Origin: Streptomyces rubellomurinus
GTDB taxonomy: Bacteria; Actinomycetota; Actinomycetes; Streptomycetales; Streptomycetaceae
DNA: 27,574 nucleotides
Direction of reading: 5' to 3'
NCBI RefSeq assembly: GCF_000961885.1
Contig: NZ_JZKH01000094.1
Coordinates: 1 to 27,574 of the forward strand
Both the position numbers and the translations under genes were made by a program. Under the pieces are notes generated by a model. It was given only the letters and a program-made list of their open reading frames with translations, was not told the origin of the DNA and searched no databases. Of this stretch, positions 20,957-27,574 are shown piece by piece; the stretch's first letter is position 1, and each line of letters opens with the position of its first letter.

Positions 20957-22713
20957 ACAACCGCACCACCCCCGACGTTCGCGTCCCGGTCCTGATCGTC
21001 GGAGCCGGCCCCGCCGGCCTGATCGCCTCGCTGGCGCTGTCCCGCTACGGCGTGCGCCACCTCGCGGTCGGCAAGTACCCGGGCACCGCGCACACCCCGC
21101 GCGCCCACCTGCTCAACCAGCGCACCGGCGAGATCTTCCGCGACCTCGGCGCCGAGCGGGCCGTGCTCGCCCAGGCCGCGCCGCGCGAACTGCTCGCCGA
21201 CTTCGTCTTCATGACGACGTTCTCCGGCCCCGAGGTCAGCCGCCTCGGCGCCTACGGCAACGGCCCGGACCGGGTCGGCGACTACCAGGCCGCCAGCCCC
21301 AGCCAGATGTGCAACCTGCCGCAGCACCTGCTGGAGCCGGTGCTCGTCGACCAGGTCCGCGAGGCCGGCGTCGGCGAACTGCGCTTCGGCCACGAGTTCC
21401 TGAGCCTGGAACAGGACGAGGACGGCGTCACCGCGGTGATAGCCGACCGGCAGTCCGGCCTGACGTACACCGTGCGCGCCGACTACGTGATCGGCGCGGA
21501 CGGCGCCCGCAGCCAGGTGATGGAGCAGGCCGGGCTCACCGTCGAGGGCGCCAAGGGCCTGTCCAAGGTCGCCTCCATCTGGTTCGAGGCCGACCTCTCG
21601 CGCTACAGCGCCCACCGCCCGGGCATCCTGTACATCGGCGCCGTCCCCGGCAACCCGCCCGAGGACGGCCGGGTGTTCGTCAACGTCCGCCCGTGGAACG
21701 AGTGGATGTACCTGCGGTTCTTCAAGGACGGCGACTCCTTCGACCCGGAGGACCACGCCGAGATCATCGCCCACCTGCGGGAGAGCATCGGCGACCCGGT
21801 CGTGCCCATCACGATCAAGCGGGTCTCCCCCTGGGAGGTCAACGCCACCGTCGCCCCGCGCTACGGCACCGGCCGGGTCTTCTGCGTCGGCGACGCCGTC
21901 CACCAGATGCCGCCCACCAACGGCCTCGGCCTCAACACCGCCGTCGCCGACTCCTTCAACCTCTGCTGGAAGCTCAAGCTGGTCCTGGACGGCACCGCCG
22001 CCCCGAGCCTGCTCGACACCTACCAGGAGGAGCGGCAGCCGGTCGGCGGCCAGGTCGTCGACCGCGCGGTGCGCAGCATGATGGACTTCCTCGGCATCCC
22101 CGCCGCGCTCGGCTACACCGCCGAGCAGAGCGCCGCCGAGCAGTGGGAGCTGCTGCGCTCCCTCGGCGACGACGGCGAGGAGGCCGAGGCCCGGCGCGCC
22201 GCGCTGGCCGCCGCCACCGACCGGATCAACTACCAGGCCAACGCGCACGGTGTGGAGATCGGCTACCGCTACCGCGGCGGCGCCCGGGTCGACGACGGCA
22301 CCCCCGAGCCGGCTCCCGAGCGCGACCCGGAGCTGTACTACCAGGCCACCACCTGGCCCGGCGCGCGCGTGCCGCACGCCTGGCTGGAGGACGGCGGCCA
22401 CCGCCGCTCCACCCTGGACGTCACCGGCCGCGGCCGCTTCGTCCTGCTCACCGGCCGCGGCGGCGCCCCCTGGCACGACGCGGCCCGCGAGGCCGCCCGC
22501 CTCACCGGCGTCGAGGTCACCGTGCGGGTGATCGGCGCCGCCGAGGGCCTGCGGGACCCGTACGGGCAGTGGGAGCGGCTGCGCGAGGTCGCGGCCGACG
22601 GCTGCGTGCTGGTCCGCCCGGACGGGCACGTCGCCTGGCGGGCGCAGACGGCGGAGACGGCGGCGGAGCTGCCGAAGGTGCTGGCGAGCGTGGTGCACTC
22701 CGCGCGGGCCTAG
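20953..22713 (+). CDS. pieE: FAD-dependent aromatic ring hydroxylase (PieE-like)
   Basis: 586 residues from a GTG that shares 4 bases (GTGA) with the pieB2 stop; AAGGAAGG lies 7-10 bases upstream. It is a class A flavin monooxygenase of the phenol hydroxylase / TfdB type: GAGPAG at 17-22 binds FAD, YVIGADGARS is the DG motif, and VFCVGDAVHQMPPTNGLGLNTA is split between the GD motif and the flavin loop. The C-terminal ~160 residues form the thioredoxin-like dimer domain. The family uses NAD(P)H and O2 to hydroxylate electron-rich rings; here the expected substrate is the pyridone formed from the PKS product. The position that normally holds a Glu contacting FAD ribose (VE[KR]) reads VGKYP, with Gly40 instead. 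It is the last gene before a strong terminator. Confidence 0.92.
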   Translation: MNNRTTPDVRVPVLIVGAGPAGLIASLALSRYGVRHLAVGKYPGTAHTPRAHLLNQRTGEIFRDLGAERAVLAQAAPRELLADFVFMTTFSGPEVSRLGAYGNGPDRVGDYQAASPSQMCNLPQHLLEPVLVDQVREAGVGELRFGHEFLSLEQDEDGVTAVIADRQSGLTYTVRADYVIGADGARSQVMEQAGLTVEGAKGLSKVASIWFEADLSRYSAHRPGILYIGAVPGNPPEDGRVFVNVRPWNEWMYLRFFKDGDSFDPEDHAEIIAHLRESIGDPVVPITIKRVSPWEVNATVAPRYGTGRVFCVGDAVHQMPPTNGLGLNTAVADSFNLCWKLKLVLDGTAAPSLLDTYQEERQPVGGQVVDRAVRSMMDFLGIPAALGYTAEQSAAEQWELLRSLGDDGEEAEARRAALAAATDRINYQANAHGVEIGYRYRGGARVDDGTPEPAPERDPELYYQATTWPGARVPHAWLEDGGHRRSTLDVTGRGRFVLLTGRGGAPWHDAAREAARLTGVEVTVRVIGAAEGLRDPYGQWERLREVAADGCVLVRPDGHVAWRAQTAETAAELPKVLASVVHSARA

Positions 22714-22726
22714 TGTCCGGTCGAAC

Positions 22727-22772
22727 GACCGAGTGCCCGTCCCCCTGCGTGGTGGGGGACGGGCACTCGGTC
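22727..22772. terminator. Perfect 19-bp hairpin between convergent genes
   Basis: Arms 22727-22745 and 22754-22772 are perfect reverse complements around the loop TGCGTGGT, 13 bases after the pieE stop; CTTTCT follows on the plus strand. It sits between two convergent genes and can stop transcription from both sides. It is taken as the end of the biosynthetic operon. Confidence 0.9.
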
Positions 22773-22782
22773 CTTTCTACCT

Positions 22783-22812
22783 CATCGGCCGGCTCCGCCG
22801 CGCGGGCCGATG
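22783..22812 (-). terminator. Second hairpin just after the peptidase stop
   Basis: CATCGGCC (22783-22790) pairs with GGCCGATG (22805-22812) around a 14-base GC-rich loop, starting 8 bases beyond the minus-strand peptidase stop. There is no T-tract. It probably protects or terminates the peptidase transcript together with the larger neighbouring hairpin. Confidence 0.45.
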
Positions 22813-22820
22813 CTGCCGCG

Positions 22821-24047
22821 TCAGCCGGTGAAGGCCGCCAGGCCGTTCGGGGTGCCGTTGCCGGTCGGGCCGTCGTAGCCGGCGCCCGCCGTGCACAGGT
22901 AGGACGGCGAGCAGGTGCCGTTCGAGCCGGTGGTGACGTCGTTCAGGGCCGAGGTGTGGCTGTAGCCGTCAGCGGCCGGGATGCTCGCGCTCGGGGTGCC
23001 GGCCAGGGCGTACACGCCCGCGATGATCGGCGAGGAGGCGCTGGTGCCGCCGTACACCGCCCAGCCCGAGCCGCCGTACGTCTGGTAGACCGCCACGCCG
23101 GTGGCCGGGTCGGCGACGGCCGACACGTCTGAGACGGTGCGGTGGGAGCAGCCGGTGTCCTTCTGCCAGGTCGGCTTCGGCTCGTACGCCGAGCAGCCGG
23201 AGCCGGTGCCCTCGGTGGAGCTGGTCGACCACACCGACTCGCTCCAGCCGCGGGCCGAGGAGTCGCGGTGCAGCGCGGTGCCGCCGACCGCCGTGACGTT
23301 CGGCGAGGAGGCGGGGTACTGCGCGCCGTACGCGCTGTCGCCGGCCGAGACGGTGATCGCGACGCCCGGGTGGTTGAAGTAGGTGTTGTCGTAGTTCAGG
23401 TCGCTGGAGGACTCGGCGCCGCCGTAGCTGTTGGACACGAACTTCGCGCCCAGCTTGACGGCCGTGTTCACGCTGGCACCGAGGTCGGTCATGTTCGCGG
23501 TGCTCGCCTCGACCAGGATGACGTGCGCGTTCGGCGCGATGGCCGACACCATGTCCAGGTCGAGCGAGATCTCGCCGGCCCAACCGCTGTTGGCGCGCGG
23601 GTACTTGGTGCCGCCGGTCTCGTTGACCTTCTTGAAGCACCCGTTCGCGGTGGTGCAGGACGGCAGGCCGAACTGCGCGCGGTAGGCGTTCATGTCCGAC
23701 TCGGCGTTCGGGTCGTCGTAGGCGTCGACGATCGCGATCGTCATGCCGGCGCCGCCGTTGGCCGGCAGCTTGTAGGCGCTCAGCAGGTCACTCGGGCCGA
23801 GGCCGGACGGCATGGCGTTCGGGCTCAGCTGCTGGGGGGTGTTGACGACCTTCAGCGCGTGGCAGGACACCGTGTCGCCCTTGGCGAGCGTGTCGCAGGC
23901 ACGGACCCAGGACGTGCCGCCCTTGGAGTACACGGTCGGCGCGGCGCCGGCGGGAGCGGCGGCGGCGAAGCTGGATATCGCGAGAGCGGCGGCACCGGCA
24001 ACGGCGAGAACGGACTTGCGAGCGACGGCGGACGTGGGGGTACGCAA
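22821..24047 (-). CDS. Secreted sedolisin-type (S53) serine-carboxyl peptidase
   Basis: 408 residues from TTG 24047, selected because AGGAGG lies 7 bases upstream and the start gives a clean signal peptide: RTPTSAVARKS, a hydrophobic stretch to about residue 30, and an AxA-type cleavage near 31-36. Catalytic residues of S53 are visible: Glu159 and Asp163 in GEISLDLD, oxyanion Asp237 in SAGDS, and Ser336 in GGTSASSP. The C-terminal NDVTTGSNG and AGAGYDGPTGNGTP match the calcium site. Several paired cysteines (51/62, 131/137 and others) suit an exported protein. Most S53 enzymes are made with a pro-domain of roughly 180-200 residues; here only about 50 residues separate the signal peptide from the core. 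It faces the pathway genes across terminators and has no evident role in them. Likely function: extracellular protein breakdown. Confidence 0.92.
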   Translation of the reverse strand: MRTPTSAVARKSVLAVAGAAALAISSFAAAAPAGAAPTVYSKGGTSWVRACDTLAKGDTVSCHALKVVNTPQQLSPNAMPSGLGPSDLLSAYKLPANGGAGMTIAIVDAYDDPNAESDMNAYRAQFGLPSCTTANGCFKKVNETGGTKYPRANSGWAGEISLDLDMVSAIAPNAHVILVEASTANMTDLGASVNTAVKLGAKFVSNSYGGAESSSDLNYDNTYFNHPGVAITVSAGDSAYGAQYPASSPNVTAVGGTALHRDSSARGWSESVWSTSSTEGTGSGCSAYEPKPTWQKDTGCSHRTVSDVSAVADPATGVAVYQTYGGSGWAVYGGTSASSPIIAGVYALAGTPSASIPAADGYSHTSALNDVTTGSNGTCSPSYLCTAGAGYDGPTGNGTPNGLAAFTG

Positions 24048-24054
24048 GGTATTG

Positions 24055-24060
24055 CCTCCT
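24055..24060 (-). promoter_or_regulatory. Strong ribosome binding site fixing the TTG start
   Basis: Minus-strand AGGAGG sits 7 bases before TTG 24047. It rules out longer in-frame starts upstream, which would add about 16 residues before the signal peptide and have no comparable site. Confidence 0.85.
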
Positions 24061-24074
24061 GTTGAGGGGGAACG

Positions 24075-24117
24075 GGGGGCACAACGGGGGCACAACGGGG
24101 CATAGCGGGAGCACAGC
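24075..24117 (-). repeat. Four tandem 10-11 bp units in the peptidase leader
   Basis: On the plus strand: GGGGGCACAAC at 24075-24085, the same at 24086-24096, GGGGCATAGC at 24097-24106 and GGGAGCACAGC at 24107-24117. The first two are exact copies and the last two diverged. They end 15 bases upstream of the AGGAGG site, inside the likely untranslated leader, so copy number could influence translation or bind a regulator. Confidence 0.7.
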
Positions 24118-24134
24118 GGCTGAAACCAGGTCGG

Positions 24135-24161
24135 ACCGGCGGGATGCTTGGGGCCGCCGGT
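24135..24161 (-). other. Hairpin in the peptidase 5' leader
   Basis: ACCGGCGG (24135-24142) pairs perfectly with CCGCCGGT (24154-24161) around an 11-base loop. With the tandem units next to it, it makes a structured leader of about 130 bases if the candidate promoter upstream is right. Confidence 0.45.
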
Positions 24162-24185
24162 GCTCGACTGGAGGAAGCTGCGCCG

Positions 24186-24215
24186 AAGTTAGCGGGGCCG
24201 CGACAACCCGAACAA
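24186..24215 (-). promoter_or_regulatory. Possible promoter of the S53 peptidase gene
   Basis: Minus strand TTGTTC (24215-24210), 18-bp spacer, TAACTT (24191-24186): a partial match to -35/-10 elements of a vegetative-type promoter. It lies in the 280-bp gap 24048-24327, which also holds the leader hairpin, the tandem units and the ribosome site. The remainder, 24216-24327, is less GC-rich than its surroundings and shows no gene or clear terminator for the gene upstream. Confidence 0.3.
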
Positions 24216-24327
24216 CAGGTGAACGGAAGATAAGACCAGCCTTTTACGCAAGGGCAGTCGGATGTGGGGGCTGCTTCATACACAGAACATCAGGACGGAA
24301 AAACGGACCTACCCACGGGCGTTTGGG

Positions 24328-27300
24328 TCAGCCCTTCCGCCGGAACCAGCCCTTCGACGGGGGCGGGGCAGTGGCGTCATCCCTCTCGCGGTCCTTCTCA
24401 CGCGGAGCCACCTCGGGTCGGAAGGGGCCGAGGTGCTCCCGGAAGCGCTCGACCGCCTCGTGCGGACGACGCTCGCAGAAGCCCGTGATCAGCCGACCGT
24501 AGACCTCGCGCCCGACGCCGGTCGCGGCCAGCCGCTTGACCAGGGCCGCCGCGCCCTTGGCGCCGGTCGCCGCGACCGTGAGTTCATCGAGCAGCCGCTC
24601 GACGGCACGCCCGTACCCAGCGTCCAGCAGGGCGCGGACGAGCTCCGCCGTGGTCCCCTTGCGCATGGACCTGTCGGCAACCACCCAGGCCGGCCCTGCC
24701 ACGTACTCCCGCCCGTGCACGAACGGCGTGGCCTCCAGCAGTTCGCCGATCCGGGCCGGCGACTCGGCGGCGAGCATGATGTCCACGATCCGGGCGGCGT
24801 CGTCGCGCTGACCGCTCTTCATCAGCGCCCGGAGCACCTCGACGAGTTCGGGCACCGGCCGGACGACGGCCAGGATCTGCCGCAGCTCCGGCGACGGTGC
24901 CCCGGCCAGCAACTCGGAGACGTCCTCCGGCCGCCGGAACAGGACCGCCGTCGCCAACTGGGCTCTGTTCCGTCCCGGCGATGCGACGATCTCGGCGATC
25001 GGACGGTCCGTGCCCAGCGCTCGCACGATCCCCTGCCGATCGAGAGAACTGCTCGAATTGCTCGACCACGGCAGGGCGGCCAGCACCGCCGCGTCCCGGA
25101 CGAAGTCCGCCTCGCTTCCGCTGCCCGAGCTCCGCAACCCCGGCAGCAGGATCCCCAGTTCCAGCGGCCCGACCGAGCCGCCGTCCCCGTACGCGGCCAG
25201 CAGGCACTCGACGGCCTCCGCCGGCCCTGCCTGCCAGGCCTCCCGGAACAGCAGGGGAGCATGCGCCCGCACCCACGCGGAGACACCCAGGGCCACCCGG
25301 CTCCCCGGCCTCGCGTCCCGCAGGAGCACGATCCGGGGAACGGCCTCCGCCCGCGGACCCGCCGTCAGGTACTCGACGAGCAGCTGGTCGACCGGCGCCG
25401 GGCCGTCCTCCTCCGGCTCGGCGTCGAGGGCGAGCAGGAGTTCCGCCGCCGACTCCGCCGACCGCACCTGCACGGCGTGGGTGAGCAGGAACGCGGCCCC
25501 TCCCACGGTCGCCGCGCTCTCCGTCCGTGCGCCCGCCTCGGCCAGGCGCCGGGCCTGCCGGACCAGATCGCGGGTGGGCCACGTCCTGACCCCTACGGCC
25601 GCCACGTGCATGCCGAGCTCCGGCTGCCCGCCGGCCAGCAGCTTCTCGGCCACCATGCTCTGGTGGGCCGTACCCCGCTCCTCACAGATGCGGTCGAGCA
25701 GCGACCGGGCCTGCTCCCCGCGTCCCGTGTCCTGAAGCCACTCGGCTACTCCGGCCTGCTCCCGCGGGTTTCCACCGACGACGATCTGGCCGAGCAGCAG
25801 GCGGGCCCCCGCCGTCCAGTCCCGGTCGAGGAGTTCGGCGAGCACGCCCGTCAGCGCCGAGTCGTCGCGGGCGAGCAGGCAGGCCGCCACCTGGGCGCCC
25901 GTCCGCCTGCGCAGCCGATGACGGCCCGGCATCTCGACGAGCTCGGCGAGCTCGCCCGGCGGCCGGTCGCTCGACGCCAGCCTCTCCAGCATCGCGGACC
26001 GCTCCTCGTCGCCCGCGCGCTCCAGCATGGCCAGCACGTCGGCCATCGGGCGCAGGTCGAGCGCCTTCCGCCGGAGGCCGGCGACCAGGTCGGGGTGGAC
26101 GTCCAGCTCCGCGGCCAGCAGGTCGAATCCCTCGGACGGAAAGCGTTCCGCGAGCGCCGACAGCGCCTCGTCGACCAGGTCGTCATCCCCGTCCTCCAGC
26201 GCCACCAGGAGGAATCCCGCCGCCTGGTCGACGTCCGCCCGGCACAGCGCCGTGAGCACCAGCGGGAACAGCTCGGCCGGCCCCCGCTCCCGGAGCAGGG
26301 CTGCCAGCCTGACCGCCGTCACCGGGCGGGCCATGTCGACCGCGCACCTCGTGACCGCCTCGCCGTCCTCATCGGCTCCCGCCGCGTGCAGGCGCTCCAA
26401 CAGCGCGTGCAGCACCGGGGGTTCGAGGCGACGGGCCTCCTCCTGGACCGTCCGCAGGTGCCCGTCCTGACCGATGCGGCGCAGCTCGGTCAGGAGGAGA
26501 TGCCGGTCGTCGCGCCGGGCCACGGCGGCGTTGAGCACGAACGCGGCGTCCTCGTCGAAGCCCGCTCGGTTCCCCCCGATCGCCAGCCACTCGACCAGCC
26601 GAGGCATCGACCCATCCGCGATCCCCGACAGCACGGCGGCCCGGTTCCGGTCCCGCCCGGCATCGGCCAGCAGGGCGAGCAGGTGCTCCATCGTGGGCGG
26701 ATCCCCGGCGGCGGCGACCATCGGGACCAGTCCGTCCGCCTGAGCCCGCAGGCCCGCCGCCTCCAGCGCGTCGAGCAGCCCGGGCAGGTCCTCCAGTGGG
26801 CGGGCGGCGACTGCCATGCCGACCAGCCAGACCGCGCGTTCGATCTCCTTCGCGCCGTAGAGGGCGACCGTCAACTCGACCAACTGCTCGACGGGCCGTC
26901 CCGCCGCCGCCGTCCACATCACGTCGACCGCCGCAGGCGCCACCACTGCGCTCAGCTTCAGCAGGTCGGCGGCGGGCCCGATGACGGCGAACTCCTCCAG
27001 GAACTCCGTCCGTCCGGTGGTGACGACCTGGTGCAGGGCGTCCGCCATCAACTTGGCCGGGTCCTTGACCACCGGCGAGACCGGCACCGGTTCGCTCTCG
27101 ACCGCAGCAACGACCGGCACCGCGGGCACCTTCAGCGCCCCCACGACCACGAACTCCGCGTGCACCGCCTCCGTCAGGACGCGGACCTCCTGCGGCCTGC
27201 CCGGCTTCCGGTGTTCCCGGTGCAGCGCACTGACCCGCTCCTGCACCCCCGCGCGCAACTCACTCAGGTCCAAAGGCCCTTCGTGCGAGACCAGCACCTC

Positions 27301-27574
27301 CCGCACCGCCCGCGAGAACAAGCTGAACGAACCGTCACCCCCCTGTGCCGTCGACTCCTCGGCCGGCACGAACCGCGCCAACTCCCCCGGCGCACACGCA
27401 TACAGCCGGGCCACCTTCCGGCCGGCCACCGCCCGCATCTTGCTCGGCGACCACCCCGGCGGCGGCCCCATCGCGTCCCGGATCCCCTGCCGACACGCAT
27501 CCACCAGGAACAACACCTGCGCAGCGGCCGTCTCCTGAAGCTCCTGCTTCCAGTCGATCGCGATGCACCCCGAC
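24328..27574 (-). CDS. Caspase-like (C14) protease domain fused to a long helical-repeat array, 5'-truncated
   Basis: The frame is open to the window edge (last complete codon ends at 27573), so 1081 C-terminal residues are seen and the start is missing; GTG 27516 is internal to the domain. The first ~110 residues are the end of a caspase-like fold: IAIDWKQEL, then VLFLVDACRQG with the nucleophile Cys (codon 27493-27495), then ARLYACAPGELARFVP and GDGSFSLFSRAVREVL of the small subunit. The catalytic His lies outside. After a Pro/Val linker come about 20-24 units of roughly 30-38 residues, each a helix pair often opening with RP or P and carrying LLxALxxAG-like cores, akin to TPR/PPR/HEAT-like solenoids. 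The tail is charged and ends in KGWFRRKG. Such fusions suggest a protease regulated by a sensing or scaffold solenoid. No membrane segment or signal is visible. The target is unknown. Confidence 0.82.
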   Translation of the reverse strand, partial: SGCIAIDWKQELQETAAAQVLFLVDACRQGIRDAMGPPPGWSPSKMRAVAGRKVARLYACAPGELARFVPAEESTAQGGDGSFSLFSRAVREVLVSHEGPLDLSELRAGVQERVSALHREHRKPGRPQEVRVLTEAVHAEFVVVGALKVPAVPVVAAVESEPVPVSPVVKDPAKLMADALHQVVTTGRTEFLEEFAVIGPAADLLKLSAVVAPAAVDVMWTAAAGRPVEQLVELTVALYGAKEIERAVWLVGMAVAARPLEDLPGLLDALEAAGLRAQADGLVPMVAAAGDPPTMEHLLALLADAGRDRNRAAVLSGIADGSMPRLVEWLAIGGNRAGFDEDAAFVLNAAVARRDDRHLLLTELRRIGQDGHLRTVQEEARRLEPPVLHALLERLHAAGADEDGEAVTRCAVDMARPVTAVRLAALLRERGPAELFPLVLTALCRADVDQAAGFLLVALEDGDDDLVDEALSALAERFPSEGFDLLAAELDVHPDLVAGLRRKALDLRPMADVLAMLERAGDEERSAMLERLASSDRPPGELAELVEMPGRHRLRRRTGAQVAACLLARDDSALTGVLAELLDRDWTAGARLLLGQIVVGGNPREQAGVAEWLQDTGRGEQARSLLDRICEERGTAHQSMVAEKLLAGGQPELGMHVAAVGVRTWPTRDLVRQARRLAEAGARTESAATVGGAAFLLTHAVQVRSAESAAELLLALDAEPEEDGPAPVDQLLVEYLTAGPRAEAVPRIVLLRDARPGSRVALGVSAWVRAHAPLLFREAWQAGPAEAVECLLAAYGDGGSVGPLELGILLPGLRSSGSGSEADFVRDAAVLAALPWSSNSSSSLDRQGIVRALGTDRPIAEIVASPGRNRAQLATAVLFRRPEDVSELLAGAPSPELRQILAVVRPVPELVEVLRALMKSGQRDDAARIVDIMLAAESPARIGELLEATPFVHGREYVAGPAWVVADRSMRKGTTAELVRALLDAGYGRAVERLLDELTVAATGAKGAAALVKRLAATGVGREVYGRLITGFCERRPHEAVERFREHLGPFRPEVAPREKDRERDDATAPPPSKGWFRRKG

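Noticed and set aside
23142..24065. Plus-strand open frame opposite the S53 peptidase
   Set aside because: Translation is low-complexity Gly/Arg/Val-rich, without motifs or a ribosome site; the opposite strand has a complete catalytic set.
1..27574. tRNA, rRNA, CRISPR arrays, insertion sequences or attachment sites
   Set aside because: No cloverleaf, spaced-repeat array, transposase motif or terminal inverted repeats were seen.

Overview
The window is very GC-rich, with GTG and TTG starts, strong Shine-Dalgarno sequences and tightly packed giant modular polyketide synthase (PKS) genes. This points to an actinomycete, most likely Streptomyces or a close relative such as Kitasatospora. The species cannot be fixed from the sequence alone.

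Positions 1-22772 (plus strand) hold the downstream half of a type I PKS gene cluster that reads as a piericidin-type (4-pyridinol / alpha-pyridone polyketide) pathway. The window opens inside the acyltransferase of one module. In order it contains AT(methylmalonyl)-DH-ER-KR-ACP (end of PieA4-like, module 5), KS-AT(malonyl)-DH-KR-ACP (PieA5-like, module 6), and KS-AT(methylmalonyl)-ACP-KS-AT(malonyl)-ACP-TE (PieA6-like, modules 7 and 8 with release). The tailoring genes follow: a SAM methyltransferase (PieB1-like), an SRPBCC cyclase-like protein (PieC-like), an asparagine-synthetase-type amidotransferase (PieD-like), a UbiG-like methyltransferase (PieB2-like) and an FAD aromatic hydroxylase (PieE-like). 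Extender choice and reduction level of all four modules match the last four extension steps needed for the piericidin skeleton. The tailoring set matches amidation, ring closure, one ring hydroxylation and two O-methylations. Gaps are 17, 52, 52, 53, 63, 13 and -4 bp, so this looks like one operon. It ends at a perfect 19-bp hairpin at 22727-22772, taken as the right border of the cluster.

Positions 22783-24215 (minus strand) hold an unrelated secreted sedolisin-type (S53) serine-carboxyl peptidase. It starts at TTG 24047 with an ideal ribosome binding site. Its leader contains a tandem repeat and a hairpin, and it has almost no pro-domain.

Positions 24328-27574 (minus strand) hold the larger C-terminal part of a protein that joins a caspase-like (C14) protease domain to about 900 residues of helical-hairpin repeats. 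Its N-terminus lies outside the window. This is the least understood gene here and the best candidate for an undescribed, possibly defence or cell-death related, system.

Points that depart from the textbook picture: a Gly-to-Asp change in the module 6 dehydratase motif, where the product needs a shifted (beta,gamma) double bond; a GFVSL carrier motif in module 7; a RAFH signature in the module 8 acyltransferase; and loss of the usual FAD-ribose Glu in the hydroxylase.
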